DNA of 64,000 nt from Bradyrhizobium yuanmingense (GTDB lineage Bacteria > Pseudomonadota > Alphaproteobacteria > Rhizobiales > Xanthobacteraceae): positions 148,203 through 212,202 of the forward strand of contig NZ_JARFML010000014.1 in the NCBI RefSeq assembly GCF_029167105.1, written 5' to 3'. The translations under genes were made by a program, and so were the position numbers. Positions 34,765-42,922 of this stretch are shown piece by piece; the first letter of the stretch is position 1; each line of letters starts with the position of its first letter. A model generated the notes under the pieces. The model was not told the DNA's origin. It ran no database searches and saw only the letters and a program-made list of their open reading frames with translations.

Positions 34765-35442
34765 TCAGGCCACGTTGTGAAGGCGCGGGGTGACGAGGCC
34801 GGGCGCGGTGACGCCGCGCAGCGACTTCGCCAGCGCCAGCACGGCGAGATCGGCCAGCGGTTCGATCACGATGACCAGCGCATAGGCGGCGGCGAACGTT
34901 GCGATGCTGGCGAGGTTGCTGATCGCAAAGCCGGAGCCATAGAGCGCCCAGAACGCCACCCAGGCGATCACGCCGGCCTGATAGGTGGTCGAAAGCGCCA
35001 GCGCCTGACCGTACTTCAAATCGACATAGGCGGTGTTGCGGGCAATGATCCGCGAGGCGATCGCCTGGATAGCGAACAGCGGCACCAGCAGCGTGGTGAC
35101 GTTCATGCCGTATTGCGGCAGGTCGACCGGCTCCAGCAGCATGCCCTGAAGCAGCAGCCCGAACGCAAGGCCGAAGGCCGCAGGCGCAGCGCCGAACAGC
35201 AGGAACAGGGTCGAGCCGAGGATGAAGTGCACTTCGGAGACGCCGACAGGGAAGTGCGGCAGGATCTCGAAGAAAACGAAGACGAGAGCGGTGGTGGCCA
35301 GCGTCCGCGCCGCGAACGAGCCGATGCCCTGCTCGCGCACGGTCTCGACCGCGAGCTTCAGGGCAACGCCGCCTGCGGCGATGCCGGTTGCATAACTCAA
35401 TACGAGCTTGGCGCCCGTCACGATCCCGGGTTCGATATGCAT
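34765..35442 (-). CDS. CbiM-like energy-coupling-factor permease (putative cobalt/nickel uptake)
   Basis: A 225-residue integral membrane protein with about six helices. The N-terminus MHIEPG resembles the CbiM/NikM start MHI-PG, where the second-position histidine helps bind the metal. Central blocks include FPVGVSEVHFILGSTLFLLFG. In the family it is the substrate-binding component of a cobalt ECF transporter that normally works with CbiN, CbiQ and CbiO. None of these partners is nearby. It directly follows cobalamin riboswitch 2, which supports a cobalt role. The metal is inferred. Confidence 0.8.
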   Translation of the reverse strand: MHIEPGIVTGAKLVLSYATGIAAGGVALKLAVETVREQGIGSFAARTLATTALVFVFFEILPHFPVGVSEVHFILGSTLFLLFGAAPAAFGLAFGLLLQGMLLEPVDLPQYGMNVTTLLVPLFAIQAIASRIIARNTAYVDLKYGQALALSTTYQAGVIAWVAFWALYGSGFAISNLASIATFAAAYALVIVIEPLADLAVLALAKSLRGVTAPGLVTPRLHNVA

Positions 35443-35489
35443 GGCTCAATTCCTTCCTGCCGTCACACCCGACGGCGTTGGCCTCAATA

Positions 35490-35690
35490 CGTGCACGGCC
35501 GGTCTCCTGGCTCGCGGTTCACTGGGTTCTCCGGCCTTCCCGGACCTTGCGGTCCAGTGGCGGTTCGGAGCCCCTCACCGCTTACAGTCGCGGGGGCGGC
35601 TGGGGTTTTGGGCGCCGCAACTGGGTCCGCCCTTCCCCATTCCCGATTATGCTCCGGCGCTTTGCGCCGCGTCGAGCACCATGCCGCTCT
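35490..35690 (-). ncRNA. Cobalamin riboswitch 2, upstream of the CbiM-like gene, cobF and cobT
   Basis: On the minus strand the core CCCCCGCGACTGTAAGCGG, GCCACTGG, GGGAAGGC and the B12 box GAGCCAGGAGACCGGCC are in the expected order. It fills most of the 301-bp gap between cobA and the CbiM-like gene. The 5' part (CGGGAATGGGG) is more diverged than in riboswitch 1. A small GGCGC-TTT-GCGCC hairpin (35656-35668) lies at its 5' side. It is expected to repress cobalt uptake and the two downstream cob genes when coenzyme is plentiful. Confidence 0.93.
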
Positions 35691-35743
35691 TGTGTGCCCC
35701 TTTCGCATCGCGGGCGTCAAGGGGCGAACCGCTGCAGGAGCGC

Positions 35744-36475
35744 TCATGCCGGATATTCTCCCGCCAGCGCGCCGAACAGGATGACGGCGGCAGTGGAAGC
35801 GGCGCCGCCGCGCCCAAGCTGCTCGGCGAGCTCGGCAATCGTGGTGCGGACCAGCCTTTCGTCGGGACGCCCGAGGGATTCGGCGAACAGCGCCGGAGTG
35901 TTAGGAGCGAGCCCGTGCGCGATCAATTTTGCGGCAAGCGCCGGAAAGGTGCGCCGGCCCATATAGACCACGGTCGTCGCCTCGGGATCGGCCAGCGCCG
36001 CCCAATTTAGATTGGGCGGCAGCTCGCCGGTGACGTCAGCGCCGGTGATGAACTGCACCCGGCGGGAGGTATGCCGGCGGGTCAGGGGAATGCCGGCCTG
36101 GGCGGCGGCGACACAGGCGGAGGTGACGCCGGGAATGATCTCGTAGCCGATGCCGGCTTCGCGCAGCGTCTCGATCTCCTCCTCGAGCCGGCCGAAAATG
36201 CCGGCATCGCCGGACTTGAGCCGCACCACGCGCGCGCCGGTTGCGGCATAGTCGACCAGGAGACGGTTGACGTGGTGCTGCTTGGTCGAAGGGCGCCCGG
36301 CCCGCTTTCCCACCGCGACGAGATTGGCGCCGGGCCGGGCGAGATCGAGGATCGCGCCGGAGGCCAAATCGTCGTAGAGCACGACGTCGGCCTCGCGCAG
36401 CCGCGTGGCGCCCCTCACCGTGAGGAGTTCGGGATCGCCCGGACCGGCGGAAACGAAAGAGACGAAGCCGCTCAC
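35744..36475 (-). CDS. cobA: Uroporphyrinogen-III C-methyltransferase (CobA/SUMT)
   Basis: A 243-residue enzyme that makes precorrin-2 from uroporphyrinogen III by two SAM-dependent methylations, the entry to corrins. Motifs are VSFVSAGPGDPELLTVRG, VLYDDL, RLKSGDAGIFGR (usually GDPFIFGR) and EIIPGVTSA. The start is GTG at 36475, overlapping the cobB stop (GTGA). It is the last gene of the cobL-E-M-B-A block. No siroheme-type dehydrogenase domain is fused, which fits a corrin-dedicated enzyme. Confidence 0.95.
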   Translation of the reverse strand: MSGFVSFVSAGPGDPELLTVRGATRLREADVVLYDDLASGAILDLARPGANLVAVGKRAGRPSTKQHHVNRLLVDYAATGARVVRLKSGDAGIFGRLEEEIETLREAGIGYEIIPGVTSACVAAAQAGIPLTRRHTSRRVQFITGADVTGELPPNLNWAALADPEATTVVYMGRRTFPALAAKLIAHGLAPNTPALFAESLGRPDERLVRTTIAELAEQLGRGGAASTAAVILFGALAGEYPA

Positions 36476-37782
36476 CGATCCTCCGCGATCAGATGGAAGA
36501 ACGTGCCGGTGGCATGGCCACGGCGCGAGCCGGTCTCGGCAATGACCGCGCCGGTGGCGTCGTGCACGACCGCGAGTGGCGTATCAGGTTGCGCAAGGAT
36601 GGTCGAATAGTGGAACTCGTGGCCACGCAGGCGCGCGCCAGGCCGATGCCCCGGCATCGGCGCAGCCAGTGCGGCAAGACGATAGCCGAGATGCATGCGG
36701 CGCTTGGCAAAGCTGGTCTCGAGACCAAGCAGCCCCGCCATCTCATGGCTGATACCGTCGGCGTCGGTCAGGCCTGCACCCAGCACCATATAGCCTCCGC
36801 ATTCGCCATGCACGGGCCGCGTCTCGGCGAAAGCGCGCAAGGAGCTGCGAAAGCGCGTGTTGGCCGCGAGCTTTCCCGCATGCAGCTCAGGATAGCCGCC
36901 CGGCAGCCAGCACACGTCGGCGCTCGCATCGGGCGTTTCATCGGCCAGCGGCGAGAACGGCACGATCTCGGCGCCCGTTGCGCGCCAGGCTTCCAGCATA
37001 TGCGGATAGATGAAGGAGAACGCCGCATCGCGCGCCAGCGCGATGCGCTGGCCGGGCGGTGTCACGTTCAAGCCGTTCGCCGCAGCTTGCGGCGACCATT
37101 TGCCTGCCGCGTGGAGCACTGCATCGAGATCGACGTGCTCGGCGACAAAGCGCGCGGCCTCGTCGATCAGCTTGCCGATCTCCGCCTGCTCCTCGGCCTG
37201 CACGAGACCGAGATGCCGCTTCGGCAGGCTGATCTCGGCGTGGCGCGGCAGCGCGCCGAACACTTTGATGCCGGCCTCGTTCAGCGCGCGCCGCACCAGA
37301 TCCTCGTGGCGCGGGCTGGCGACGCGATTGAGCACGACGCCGGCGAGGCGCACGCCGGCGCGGTAATCGCGCAGGCCGGCGGCGATCGCTGCCGCAGTCT
37401 GCGCCTGGCCGGAGGGATCGATCACCAGAACCACGGGCCAGCCCAGCATCTCCGCGATGTCGGCGGTGGCGCCGGTGCCGGAGACACCGCGCGTAGCGAC
37501 ACCGTCGAACAGGCCCATCGATCCCTCGGCGAGCACGACATCTGCATCGGCAGCACGGCTGACGAGATGCGCGATGGTGCTGCGATCCATCGCCCAGCTG
37601 TCGACGTTGACCGAGGCGCGCCCAGTGGCCGCGGCGTGGAAGGCGGGATCGATATAGTCGGGGCCGCTCTTGAAGCACTGCACGTTCAAGCCGCGATTGC
37701 GCCAGGCGCGGGCCAGCGCCAGCGTCAGCGTGGTCTTGCCGACACCGGAGGCCGGCGCGGAGATGACGAAGCTTGCCGCCAT
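36472..37782 (-). CDS. cobB: Cobyrinate / hydrogenobyrinate a,c-diamide synthase (CobB)
   Basis: A 436-residue ATP-dependent amidotransferase that amidates the a and c side chains using glutamine. The N-terminal P-loop is ISAPASGVGKTTLTLAL, and the C-terminal class I glutaminase has the nucleophilic cysteine in HGECGGYMVLG and a late histidine in the RGHEFHYS block. In the aerobic pathway the substrate is hydrogenobyrinic acid, before cobalt insertion by CobNST. ATG 37782 overlaps the cobM stop by 1 base; GTG 37785 is equally possible. It is tightly coupled to cobA. Confidence 0.95.
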   Translation of the reverse strand: MAASFVISAPASGVGKTTLTLALARAWRNRGLNVQCFKSGPDYIDPAFHAAATGRASVNVDSWAMDRSTIAHLVSRAADADVVLAEGSMGLFDGVATRGVSGTGATADIAEMLGWPVVLVIDPSGQAQTAAAIAAGLRDYRAGVRLAGVVLNRVASPRHEDLVRRALNEAGIKVFGALPRHAEISLPKRHLGLVQAEEQAEIGKLIDEAARFVAEHVDLDAVLHAAGKWSPQAAANGLNVTPPGQRIALARDAAFSFIYPHMLEAWRATGAEIVPFSPLADETPDASADVCWLPGGYPELHAGKLAANTRFRSSLRAFAETRPVHGECGGYMVLGAGLTDADGISHEMAGLLGLETSFAKRRMHLGYRLAALAAPMPGHRPGARLRGHEFHYSTILAQPDTPLAVVHDATGAVIAETGSRRGHATGTFFHLIAEDR

Positions 37783-38564
37783 CACGACGCCTCCGGAAAG
37801 CGCGGCTCGGCACCGACGGGCCGGTAGCGGCGGTCGTAATCGGCGGCGTAGAGGCGGCTCTCGTCAAAATCGGCAGCGCCAAGCGTCTTGCCGACCAGGA
37901 TCAGCGCCGTGCGCTCCATCTCGCCACCCACGGCCGCATCGAGCGTTGCGAGCGTCGCACGCACGATGCGCTGCTCCGGCCAGCTCGCGCGCCAGACGAT
38001 CGCGACCGGGCAATCCGCGCCGTAATGCGGCGTGAGCTCGGCGACGACCTGGTCGAGCAGATGGATTGAGAGGTGGATCGCGAGCACCGCGCCGGTCGCC
38101 GCGAACGCGGCGAGCTTCTCGCCCTCGGGCATCGCACTGGCGCGGCCCGGCGTGCGCGTCAGCACGACCGTCTGAGCAAGACCGGGCAGCGTCAGCTCGG
38201 CTTCCAGCGCGGCTGCGGCAGCCGAGAACGAGGGAACGCCGGGTGTCACCGTGTAGGGAATCCCCAGCGCACGCAAACGGCGCAGCTGCTCGCCCATCGC
38301 CGACCAGATCGAGAGGTCGCCGGAATGCAGCCGCGCGACATCCAGGCCTGCCGCATGCGCAGCTGTGATCTCGGCGATGATCTCATCGAGCGACATTGGC
38401 GCGGTGTTGACGATGCGCGCACCGGGCGGGCTATGCGCCAGCACGCCCTCCGGCACCAGCGAGCCGGCATAGAGGCAGACCGGACAGGCCGCGATCAGAT
38501 CGCGGCCCCGCAACGTCAGCAGATCGGGTGCGCCCGGGCCGGCGCCGATGAAATGCACCGTCAT
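37782..38564 (-). CDS. cobM: Precorrin-4 C11-methyltransferase (CobM)
   Basis: A 260-residue tetrapyrrole methylase that adds the C11 methyl group to precorrin-4. Motifs are VHFIGAGPGAPDLLTLRG, CLYAGSLVP, RLHSGDLSIWSAMGEQ and YTVTPGVPSFSAAAA. Start 38564 (MTVHF) gives an ATGA overlap with the upstream cobE gene. It belongs to the cobL-E-M-B-A block. Confidence 0.96.
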   Translation of the reverse strand: MTVHFIGAGPGAPDLLTLRGRDLIAACPVCLYAGSLVPEGVLAHSPPGARIVNTAPMSLDEIIAEITAAHAAGLDVARLHSGDLSIWSAMGEQLRRLRALGIPYTVTPGVPSFSAAAAALEAELTLPGLAQTVVLTRTPGRASAMPEGEKLAAFAATGAVLAIHLSIHLLDQVVAELTPHYGADCPVAIVWRASWPEQRIVRATLATLDAAVGGEMERTALILVGKTLGAADFDESRLYAADYDRRYRPVGAEPRFPEAS

Positions 38565-38929
38565 GGACCGTCTCCTTCCGCGATCGCGGCGGTCGCGGCG
38601 CGATCCTGAGAGACGACCCGTGTTGCAATCAACCGCGCGCGCGGACCGGCGGCCGCGAGCGCCGCGGCCTCGGCCACAGATCCGGTGCCGAACTTCTCCG
38701 CGACGAGCTTCGATTGCGTGGGGGTGTCGATCCCGGCCAGTGTCGCGGCCGGAACGGCCCTGATCGGCACGCCGCATTCGCGTGCGAGCTGCTTCAGCGC
38801 CTCGGTATCGGCCTTGTCGCTGACAGTTGCCATCGCCGCAAGCCCTTCCGTACCGCCGGCAGCCAGCAGCGCTTCGCGCAGCGAAGTCAGCGTCACGTCG
38901 CGCTTGAAGCCTAAACCGGCGACTTTCAT
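38561..38929 (-). CDS. cobE: CobE / CbiG C-terminal-domain cobalamin biosynthesis protein
   Basis: A small 122-residue protein corresponding to CobE, homologous to the C-terminal part of CbiG. The family motif is GLGFKRDVTLTSLREAL, followed by the ATVSDKADTEALKQLA region. Its precise function in the aerobic pathway is not settled. ATG 38929 overlaps the cobL stop (ATGA), and its own stop overlaps cobM the same way, so cobL-E-M are translationally coupled. Confidence 0.88.
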   Translation of the reverse strand: MKVAGLGFKRDVTLTSLREALLAAGGTEGLAAMATVSDKADTEALKQLARECGVPIRAVPAATLAGIDTPTQSKLVAEKFGTGSVAEAAALAAAGPRARLIATRVVSQDRAATAAIAEGDGP

Positions 38930-40107
38930 CGCACCACACTCCACTGCACCACGGGGCGTGCTGCCTCCCACGACCGATAGCGGCCGAGCGGGGCGGCATG
39001 CGAAATTTCGGCCCGCATCAGTTCGCCGCCGTGACGCTGATGCAGCTCGCCGAGCAGAGCTTCCGTCTCCAGCGTCACAGCATGCGCCACGAGCCGCGTA
39101 CCCGGCGAGAGCCGCGTCCAGATCGCATCAAATAACACTTCGTCGAGACCACCGCCAATGAAGACGGCATCCGGCGCTTGCAACCCGGCAAGAGCTTCCG
39201 GTGCCCTGCCCGTGACGACTGTGATCCGATGTGCCAGACCGAAGGCCGCCGCATTCTTGCGAATGTTCGCGACGCGATCCTCGCGCGCCTCGACCGCAAT
39301 CGCCGTCCCACCATCCAGCGCCCACTCCACGGAGATCGAGCCTGAACCAGCGCCGATATCCCACAGCCGCTCGCCGGCACGCGGCGCCAGCGCCGAGAGC
39401 GCAAGCGCGCGCACCGGCCGCTTGGTGATCTGGCCGTCGTGAACGAAGACGTCGTCCGGCAGGCCCGAGCTGCGAGCAATGCCCTGCCCTCCCTCTGCCT
39501 CGATCGCCACGGCGATCGGATTTCCGTCCGGCGCACGCGTACAGCTTTCGGCGCGATATTTTCCGACGCTTTCATTCGGCCCGCCCAGGGCGGCGAGAGT
39601 CCAGAATGTGGAGGAGCCCCAGCCGCGCTCGGTCAGCCATTTCGCGAGATCGTCGACCGCCGCGGCATCGCGTAAGAGGCAAATGATGCGCGCACCGCGC
39701 GCCAGATACGGAACGAGACGTTCGAATGGGGCAGCGTGCAGGGCGAGGCAAATGGTCGACTCCAGCCGCCACCCCAGCCGCGCGGCGCCGAGCGAGAAGG
39801 TCGAAGGTGCGGGATGCGCGATCCACTCGTCGCCACCGAGCTTCTCGGCAAGGCTCGCGCCGGCGCCATGCCAGAACGGATCGCCGGAGGCGAGCACCAC
39901 CGTCGGCCTGCCGCGGCAGCTCAGCACGACATTCGCATCGAACGGCACCGGCCACGGACGGCCGCGGCTGCCAATGTCGGCAAGCGCAAGATGGCGCTCG
40001 CCGCCGAACACGGTTTCGGCCTTGGCAAGCGCCTTTCGGCTTGCCTCCGACAGCCCGGCAAGGCCATCTTCCCCGATACCGATGATGGTCAGCCAGGGCT
40101 CAGACAT
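38926..40107 (-). CDS. cobL: Precorrin-6Y C5,15-methyltransferase (decarboxylating), CobL
   Basis: A 393-residue bifunctional enzyme. The N-terminal CbiE-like methylase (WLTIIGIGEDGLAGLS, then VLASGDPFWHG) methylates C5. The C-terminal CbiT-like Rossmann methylase (RLWDIGAGSGSISVEWAL) methylates C15 and decarboxylates the C12 acetate. ATG 40107 (MSEPWL) is the family start. The start codon overlaps the ATG of cobK on the other strand within the palindrome CATG, so the cobL promoter must lie inside cobK, or the gene is reached by read-through from cobJ. Confidence 0.95.
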   Translation of the reverse strand: MSEPWLTIIGIGEDGLAGLSEASRKALAKAETVFGGERHLALADIGSRGRPWPVPFDANVVLSCRGRPTVVLASGDPFWHGAGASLAEKLGGDEWIAHPAPSTFSLGAARLGWRLESTICLALHAAPFERLVPYLARGARIICLLRDAAAVDDLAKWLTERGWGSSTFWTLAALGGPNESVGKYRAESCTRAPDGNPIAVAIEAEGGQGIARSSGLPDDVFVHDGQITKRPVRALALSALAPRAGERLWDIGAGSGSISVEWALDGGTAIAVEAREDRVANIRKNAAAFGLAHRITVVTGRAPEALAGLQAPDAVFIGGGLDEVLFDAIWTRLSPGTRLVAHAVTLETEALLGELHQRHGGELMRAEISHAAPLGRYRSWEAARPVVQWSVVR

Positions 40108-40852
40108 GATTCGCGCCCTCATTCTGGGCGGAACGGCCGATGCGAGCCTGCTCGCCGCGGAGATCGCGCGCGCCGGCATCGACGCTGTCTATTCCTATGG
40201 CGGCCGCACCCGCGCGCCGGCCGATCAGCCGCTGCCGACCCGCATCGGCGGTTTCGGCGGCGTGAGCGGACTTGCGGATTACATCCGCGCCGAAGGCATC
40301 ACGCATGTGATCGATGCGACGCATCCCTTCGCGGCCGAGATGAGCCGCAACGCGGTCGAGGCGTGCGCGCAGACGGGCACGCCGTTGCTCGCACTCGAAC
40401 GCGCGCCCTGGATCAAGGCGTCCGACGACACCTGGATCGAGGTGGCTGATGTCAATGCTGCGGTTGCCGCGCTGCCGGATGCACCCGCAAACGTGTTCCT
40501 CGCCATCGGCCGCCAGCACGTTGCGCCATTCGCGACGAAGCCGCAGCACGCCTACACGCTGCGCTTCGTCGACCCGCCCGACGCGACCCTGCCCTTCGCG
40601 GCCGATGTGATCGTGTCGCGCGGACCGTTCACGCTTCATAGTGAGCTGGCGATGATGCGCACGCGCGGCATCGCGTGGATCGTTGCCCGCAATTCCGGCG
40701 GCGACGGCGCACGCGCCAAGATCGACGCGGCCCGCACGCTGGGCCTTCCCGTAATCATGATCGCGCGACCGCAGCTTCCCGAGCGCCGACGGGTTGAGCG
40801 CGTCACCGACGTGATACAATGGCTCGGTCATTCTACCCGCCTCGGCGCATAG
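40106..40852 (+). CDS. cobK: Precorrin-6A reductase (CobK)
   Basis: A 248-residue NADPH-dependent reductase converting precorrin-6A to precorrin-6B. Motifs are IRALILGGTADASLLA, VIDATHPFAAEMSRNA and FLAIGRQHVAPF. An in-frame ATG at 40085 would add seven residues. It is encoded on the plus strand between cobJ and cobL, which are both on the minus strand. Its start codon overlaps the cobL start, and its 3' end overlaps the cobJ 3' end by 25 bp, so there is no space for conventional intergenic promoters or terminators. Confidence 0.94.
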   Translation: MIRALILGGTADASLLAAEIARAGIDAVYSYGGRTRAPADQPLPTRIGGFGGVSGLADYIRAEGITHVIDATHPFAAEMSRNAVEACAQTGTPLLALERAPWIKASDDTWIEVADVNAAVAALPDAPANVFLAIGRQHVAPFATKPQHAYTLRFVDPPDATLPFAADVIVSRGPFTLHSELAMMRTRGIAWIVARNSGGDGARAKIDAARTLGLPVIMIARPQLPERRRVERVTDVIQWLGHSTRLGA

Positions 40853-41562
40853 ACCCAGCGGCCGACGCGGCGTGTCTGCGAATTGCCGAGGATGACAAGC
40901 GTGCGCATGTCGGCCATCTCGGGCGTCGCCTGGTTCAGCGTCACGATCTCGATCTTTTCATCAGCCGCGCTGATCGCGCGCGCGAAGATCATGAGACGCT
41001 CGCCGCAGCCGGCCTCGCGAAGCAGCGCGAGCGCCCGGCCAAATCCTTCCGGCCGGCTCGCCGAGCGCGGGTTGTACATCGCGATGGCAAAATCGGCTTC
41101 CGCCGCGAGGCGCAGGCGTTTCTCGATCACAGCCCATGGCTTGAGATTGTCGGAAAGGTTGATCGCGCAGAAATCATGGCCGAGCGGCGCGCCGGCGCGT
41201 GCCGCTGCCGCCAGCATTGCGGTGACGCCGGGCAGCACGCGGATCGGCAGTCCCTGCCATTGCGGCGCCTGTTCGAGGGTCTCGAACACGGCGGACGCCA
41301 TCGCGAACACGCCGGGATCACCAGAGGAGACGACCACGACCTGGCCGCCTTCGGCGGCAAGCCGCAGGGCTTCGCTCGCACGTAGCAGCTCTTCGCGATT
41401 GTCGGAGGGATGCAGGGTAAGCCCAGGCCGCGGCGGCACGCGTGCGACATAGGGCGCATAACCTAGGATGTCGGTCGCCGCGGCCAACGCAGCAGTGACC
41501 TCCGGCGTCACCAGCGCCTCGCTGCCCGGACCGAGGCCCGCGATGGTCAGGGTGCCCGTCAT
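40828..41562 (-). CDS. cobJ: Precorrin-3B C17-methyltransferase (CobJ)
   Basis: A 244-residue methylase catalysing C17 methylation and ring contraction to precorrin-4. Motifs are LTIAGLGPGSEALVTPEV, LGYAPYVARV (the CobJ/CbiH GY-PY signature), VVSSGDPGVFAMA and MYNPRS. Start 41562 overlaps the cobI stop (ATGA). It is the last gene in the DUF1636-cobW-N-G-H-I-J run before cobK interrupts on the opposite strand. Confidence 0.96.
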   Translation of the reverse strand: MTGTLTIAGLGPGSEALVTPEVTAALAAATDILGYAPYVARVPPRPGLTLHPSDNREELLRASEALRLAAEGGQVVVVSSGDPGVFAMASAVFETLEQAPQWQGLPIRVLPGVTAMLAAAARAGAPLGHDFCAINLSDNLKPWAVIEKRLRLAAEADFAIAMYNPRSASRPEGFGRALALLREAGCGERLMIFARAISAADEKIEIVTLNQATPEMADMRTLVILGNSQTRRVGRWVYAPRRVE

Positions 41563-42290
41563 TCGGCGGCGTCCAGATGCCGGCCCTTGCCGTGCACGAG
41601 CACGATTGCGAAATAAGGACAATCGCCCGCGTCGATCTCGGCGAGCCGCACCACGCGCTCGCCCGGCATGGTGCCGCGCTCGACCAGCCAGGCATCGTCC
41701 AGCCGCCCGGCGGAGCGAAGCGCGCGGCGCACCTTTGCCAGATTGCGGCCGGTCTTCATGACGACCAGCGCATCGGAATCGCGCATGCGGCGTTCGAGCT
41801 CGGCCTCGGGGAGCGTCCCCATCAGCACCGTCGTCACGTCGTCGCCGAGCGCGATCGGCTGTCCGACGCCGTTCCAGCAGCCGACCATCCCGGGAATGCC
41901 GGCGATCACCTCGATCTCGACGCGGCCCTGCAGGCGCGTGTGCAGATGCATGAACGATCCGTAAAAGTAGGGATCGCCCTCGCACAGCACGACGACGTCG
42001 ACGGCGCGCGAAAGCCGCGCCAGGCGCTCGGCCCATTCGTCATAGAAGCCTGCGAGCAGCTGCACGTATTCGGGGCTGTCGAAAGCAATCTCGGTCGTCA
42101 CAGGATATTCCATCGGATATTCTGTGACGCCGCCCGCCAGCATGCCCTCGACGATGCGGCGCGCCTGGCCCGGCCTGCCCTTCTTGCGAAAATAGGCGAC
42201 GTGGCTGGCGCCTCGCACCGTGCGATCGGCACGCACGCTCATCAGATCGGGATCACCGGGGCCGAGACCGCAGCAGATGATGCGTCCCAT
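41559..42290 (-). CDS. cobI: Precorrin-2 C20-methyltransferase (CobI)
   Basis: A 243-residue methylase acting on C20 of precorrin-2 to give precorrin-3A. Motifs are GRIICCGLGPGDPDLMSVRA, the LCEGDPYFYGSFMHLH block and VIAGIPGMVGCW. It lies 2 bases after cobH and overlaps cobJ by 4 bp, fitting sequential action in the pathway. Confidence 0.96.
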   Translation of the reverse strand: MGRIICCGLGPGDPDLMSVRADRTVRGASHVAYFRKKGRPGQARRIVEGMLAGGVTEYPMEYPVTTEIAFDSPEYVQLLAGFYDEWAERLARLSRAVDVVVLCEGDPYFYGSFMHLHTRLQGRVEIEVIAGIPGMVGCWNGVGQPIALGDDVTTVLMGTLPEAELERRMRDSDALVVMKTGRNLAKVRRALRSAGRLDDAWLVERGTMPGERVVRLAEIDAGDCPYFAIVLVHGKGRHLDAAE

Positions 42291-42292
42291 GG

Positions 42293-42922
42293 CTATTCGC
42301 TCCGGCTTGCCAGCGCGTTCACGGCAGCAACCGTGATCGCGGAGCCGCCGAGGCGGCCTTCGACGGTGAGCGCCGGTGCCGGCGGATCGGCCATCAGCGC
42401 GGCCTTGGATTCGGCCGCGCCGACGAAGCCGACGGGACAGCCGATGATCGCAGCCGGCCGCGGACAGTCGCGATCCTCCAGCATGTTGAGCAGATGAAAC
42501 AGCGCGGTCGGTGCATTGCCGATCGCGACGATCGCGCCATCAAGATGCGGCCGCCACAGCTCCAACGCCGCGGCCGAGCGCGTGTTGCGCATGGACTGCG
42601 CCAGCGCGGGCACGGCGGGATCGCCGAGCGTGCAGATCACGGCATTGGCAGCGGGCAATCGCGGGCGCGTAATGCCTTCGGAGACCATGCGCGCGTCGCA
42701 CAGGATCGGCGCGCCCTTCTGCAAGGCCGCGCGCGCGGCAATCGCCATATCGGGCGTGAAGCGGATATGCGCTTCCAGGCCGACCATGCCGGCGGCATGG
42801 ATCATCCGCACAACCACCTGCTCCTCGTCCGGCGTGAAGCGGGCGAGATCGGCCTCGGCCCGGATGGTGGCAAAGGATTGCCGGTAGATCGCAGCGCCGT
42901 CGGTCTCGTAGGTGTGCGGCAT
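42293..42922 (-). CDS. cobH: Precorrin-8X methylmutase (CobH)
   Basis: A 209-residue methylmutase moving the C11 methyl to C12 to give hydrogenobyrinic acid. The catalytic histidine is H42 in VRMIHAAGMV (His43 in the characterised enzyme). Other blocks are CDARMVSEGI, IGNAPTALFHLL and IGCPVGFVGAAESK. Start ATG 42922 overlaps the cobG stop by 1 base (TGATG). Confidence 0.96.
   Translation of the reverse strand: MPHTYETDGAAIYRQSFATIRAEADLARFTPDEEQVVVRMIHAAGMVGLEAHIRFTPDMAIAARAALQKGAPILCDARMVSEGITRPRLPAANAVICTLGDPAVPALAQSMRNTRSAAALELWRPHLDGAIVAIGNAPTALFHLLNMLEDRDCPRPAAIIGCPVGFVGAAESKAALMADPPAPALTVEGRLGGSAITVAAVNALASRSE

Noticed and set aside
34700..35449. A 249-codon minus-strand frame overlapping the CbiM-like gene
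   Set aside because: Its Arg/His/Ala-rich translation has no membrane helices, whereas the overlapping frame encodes a clear CbiM-like protein with the MHI N-terminus.
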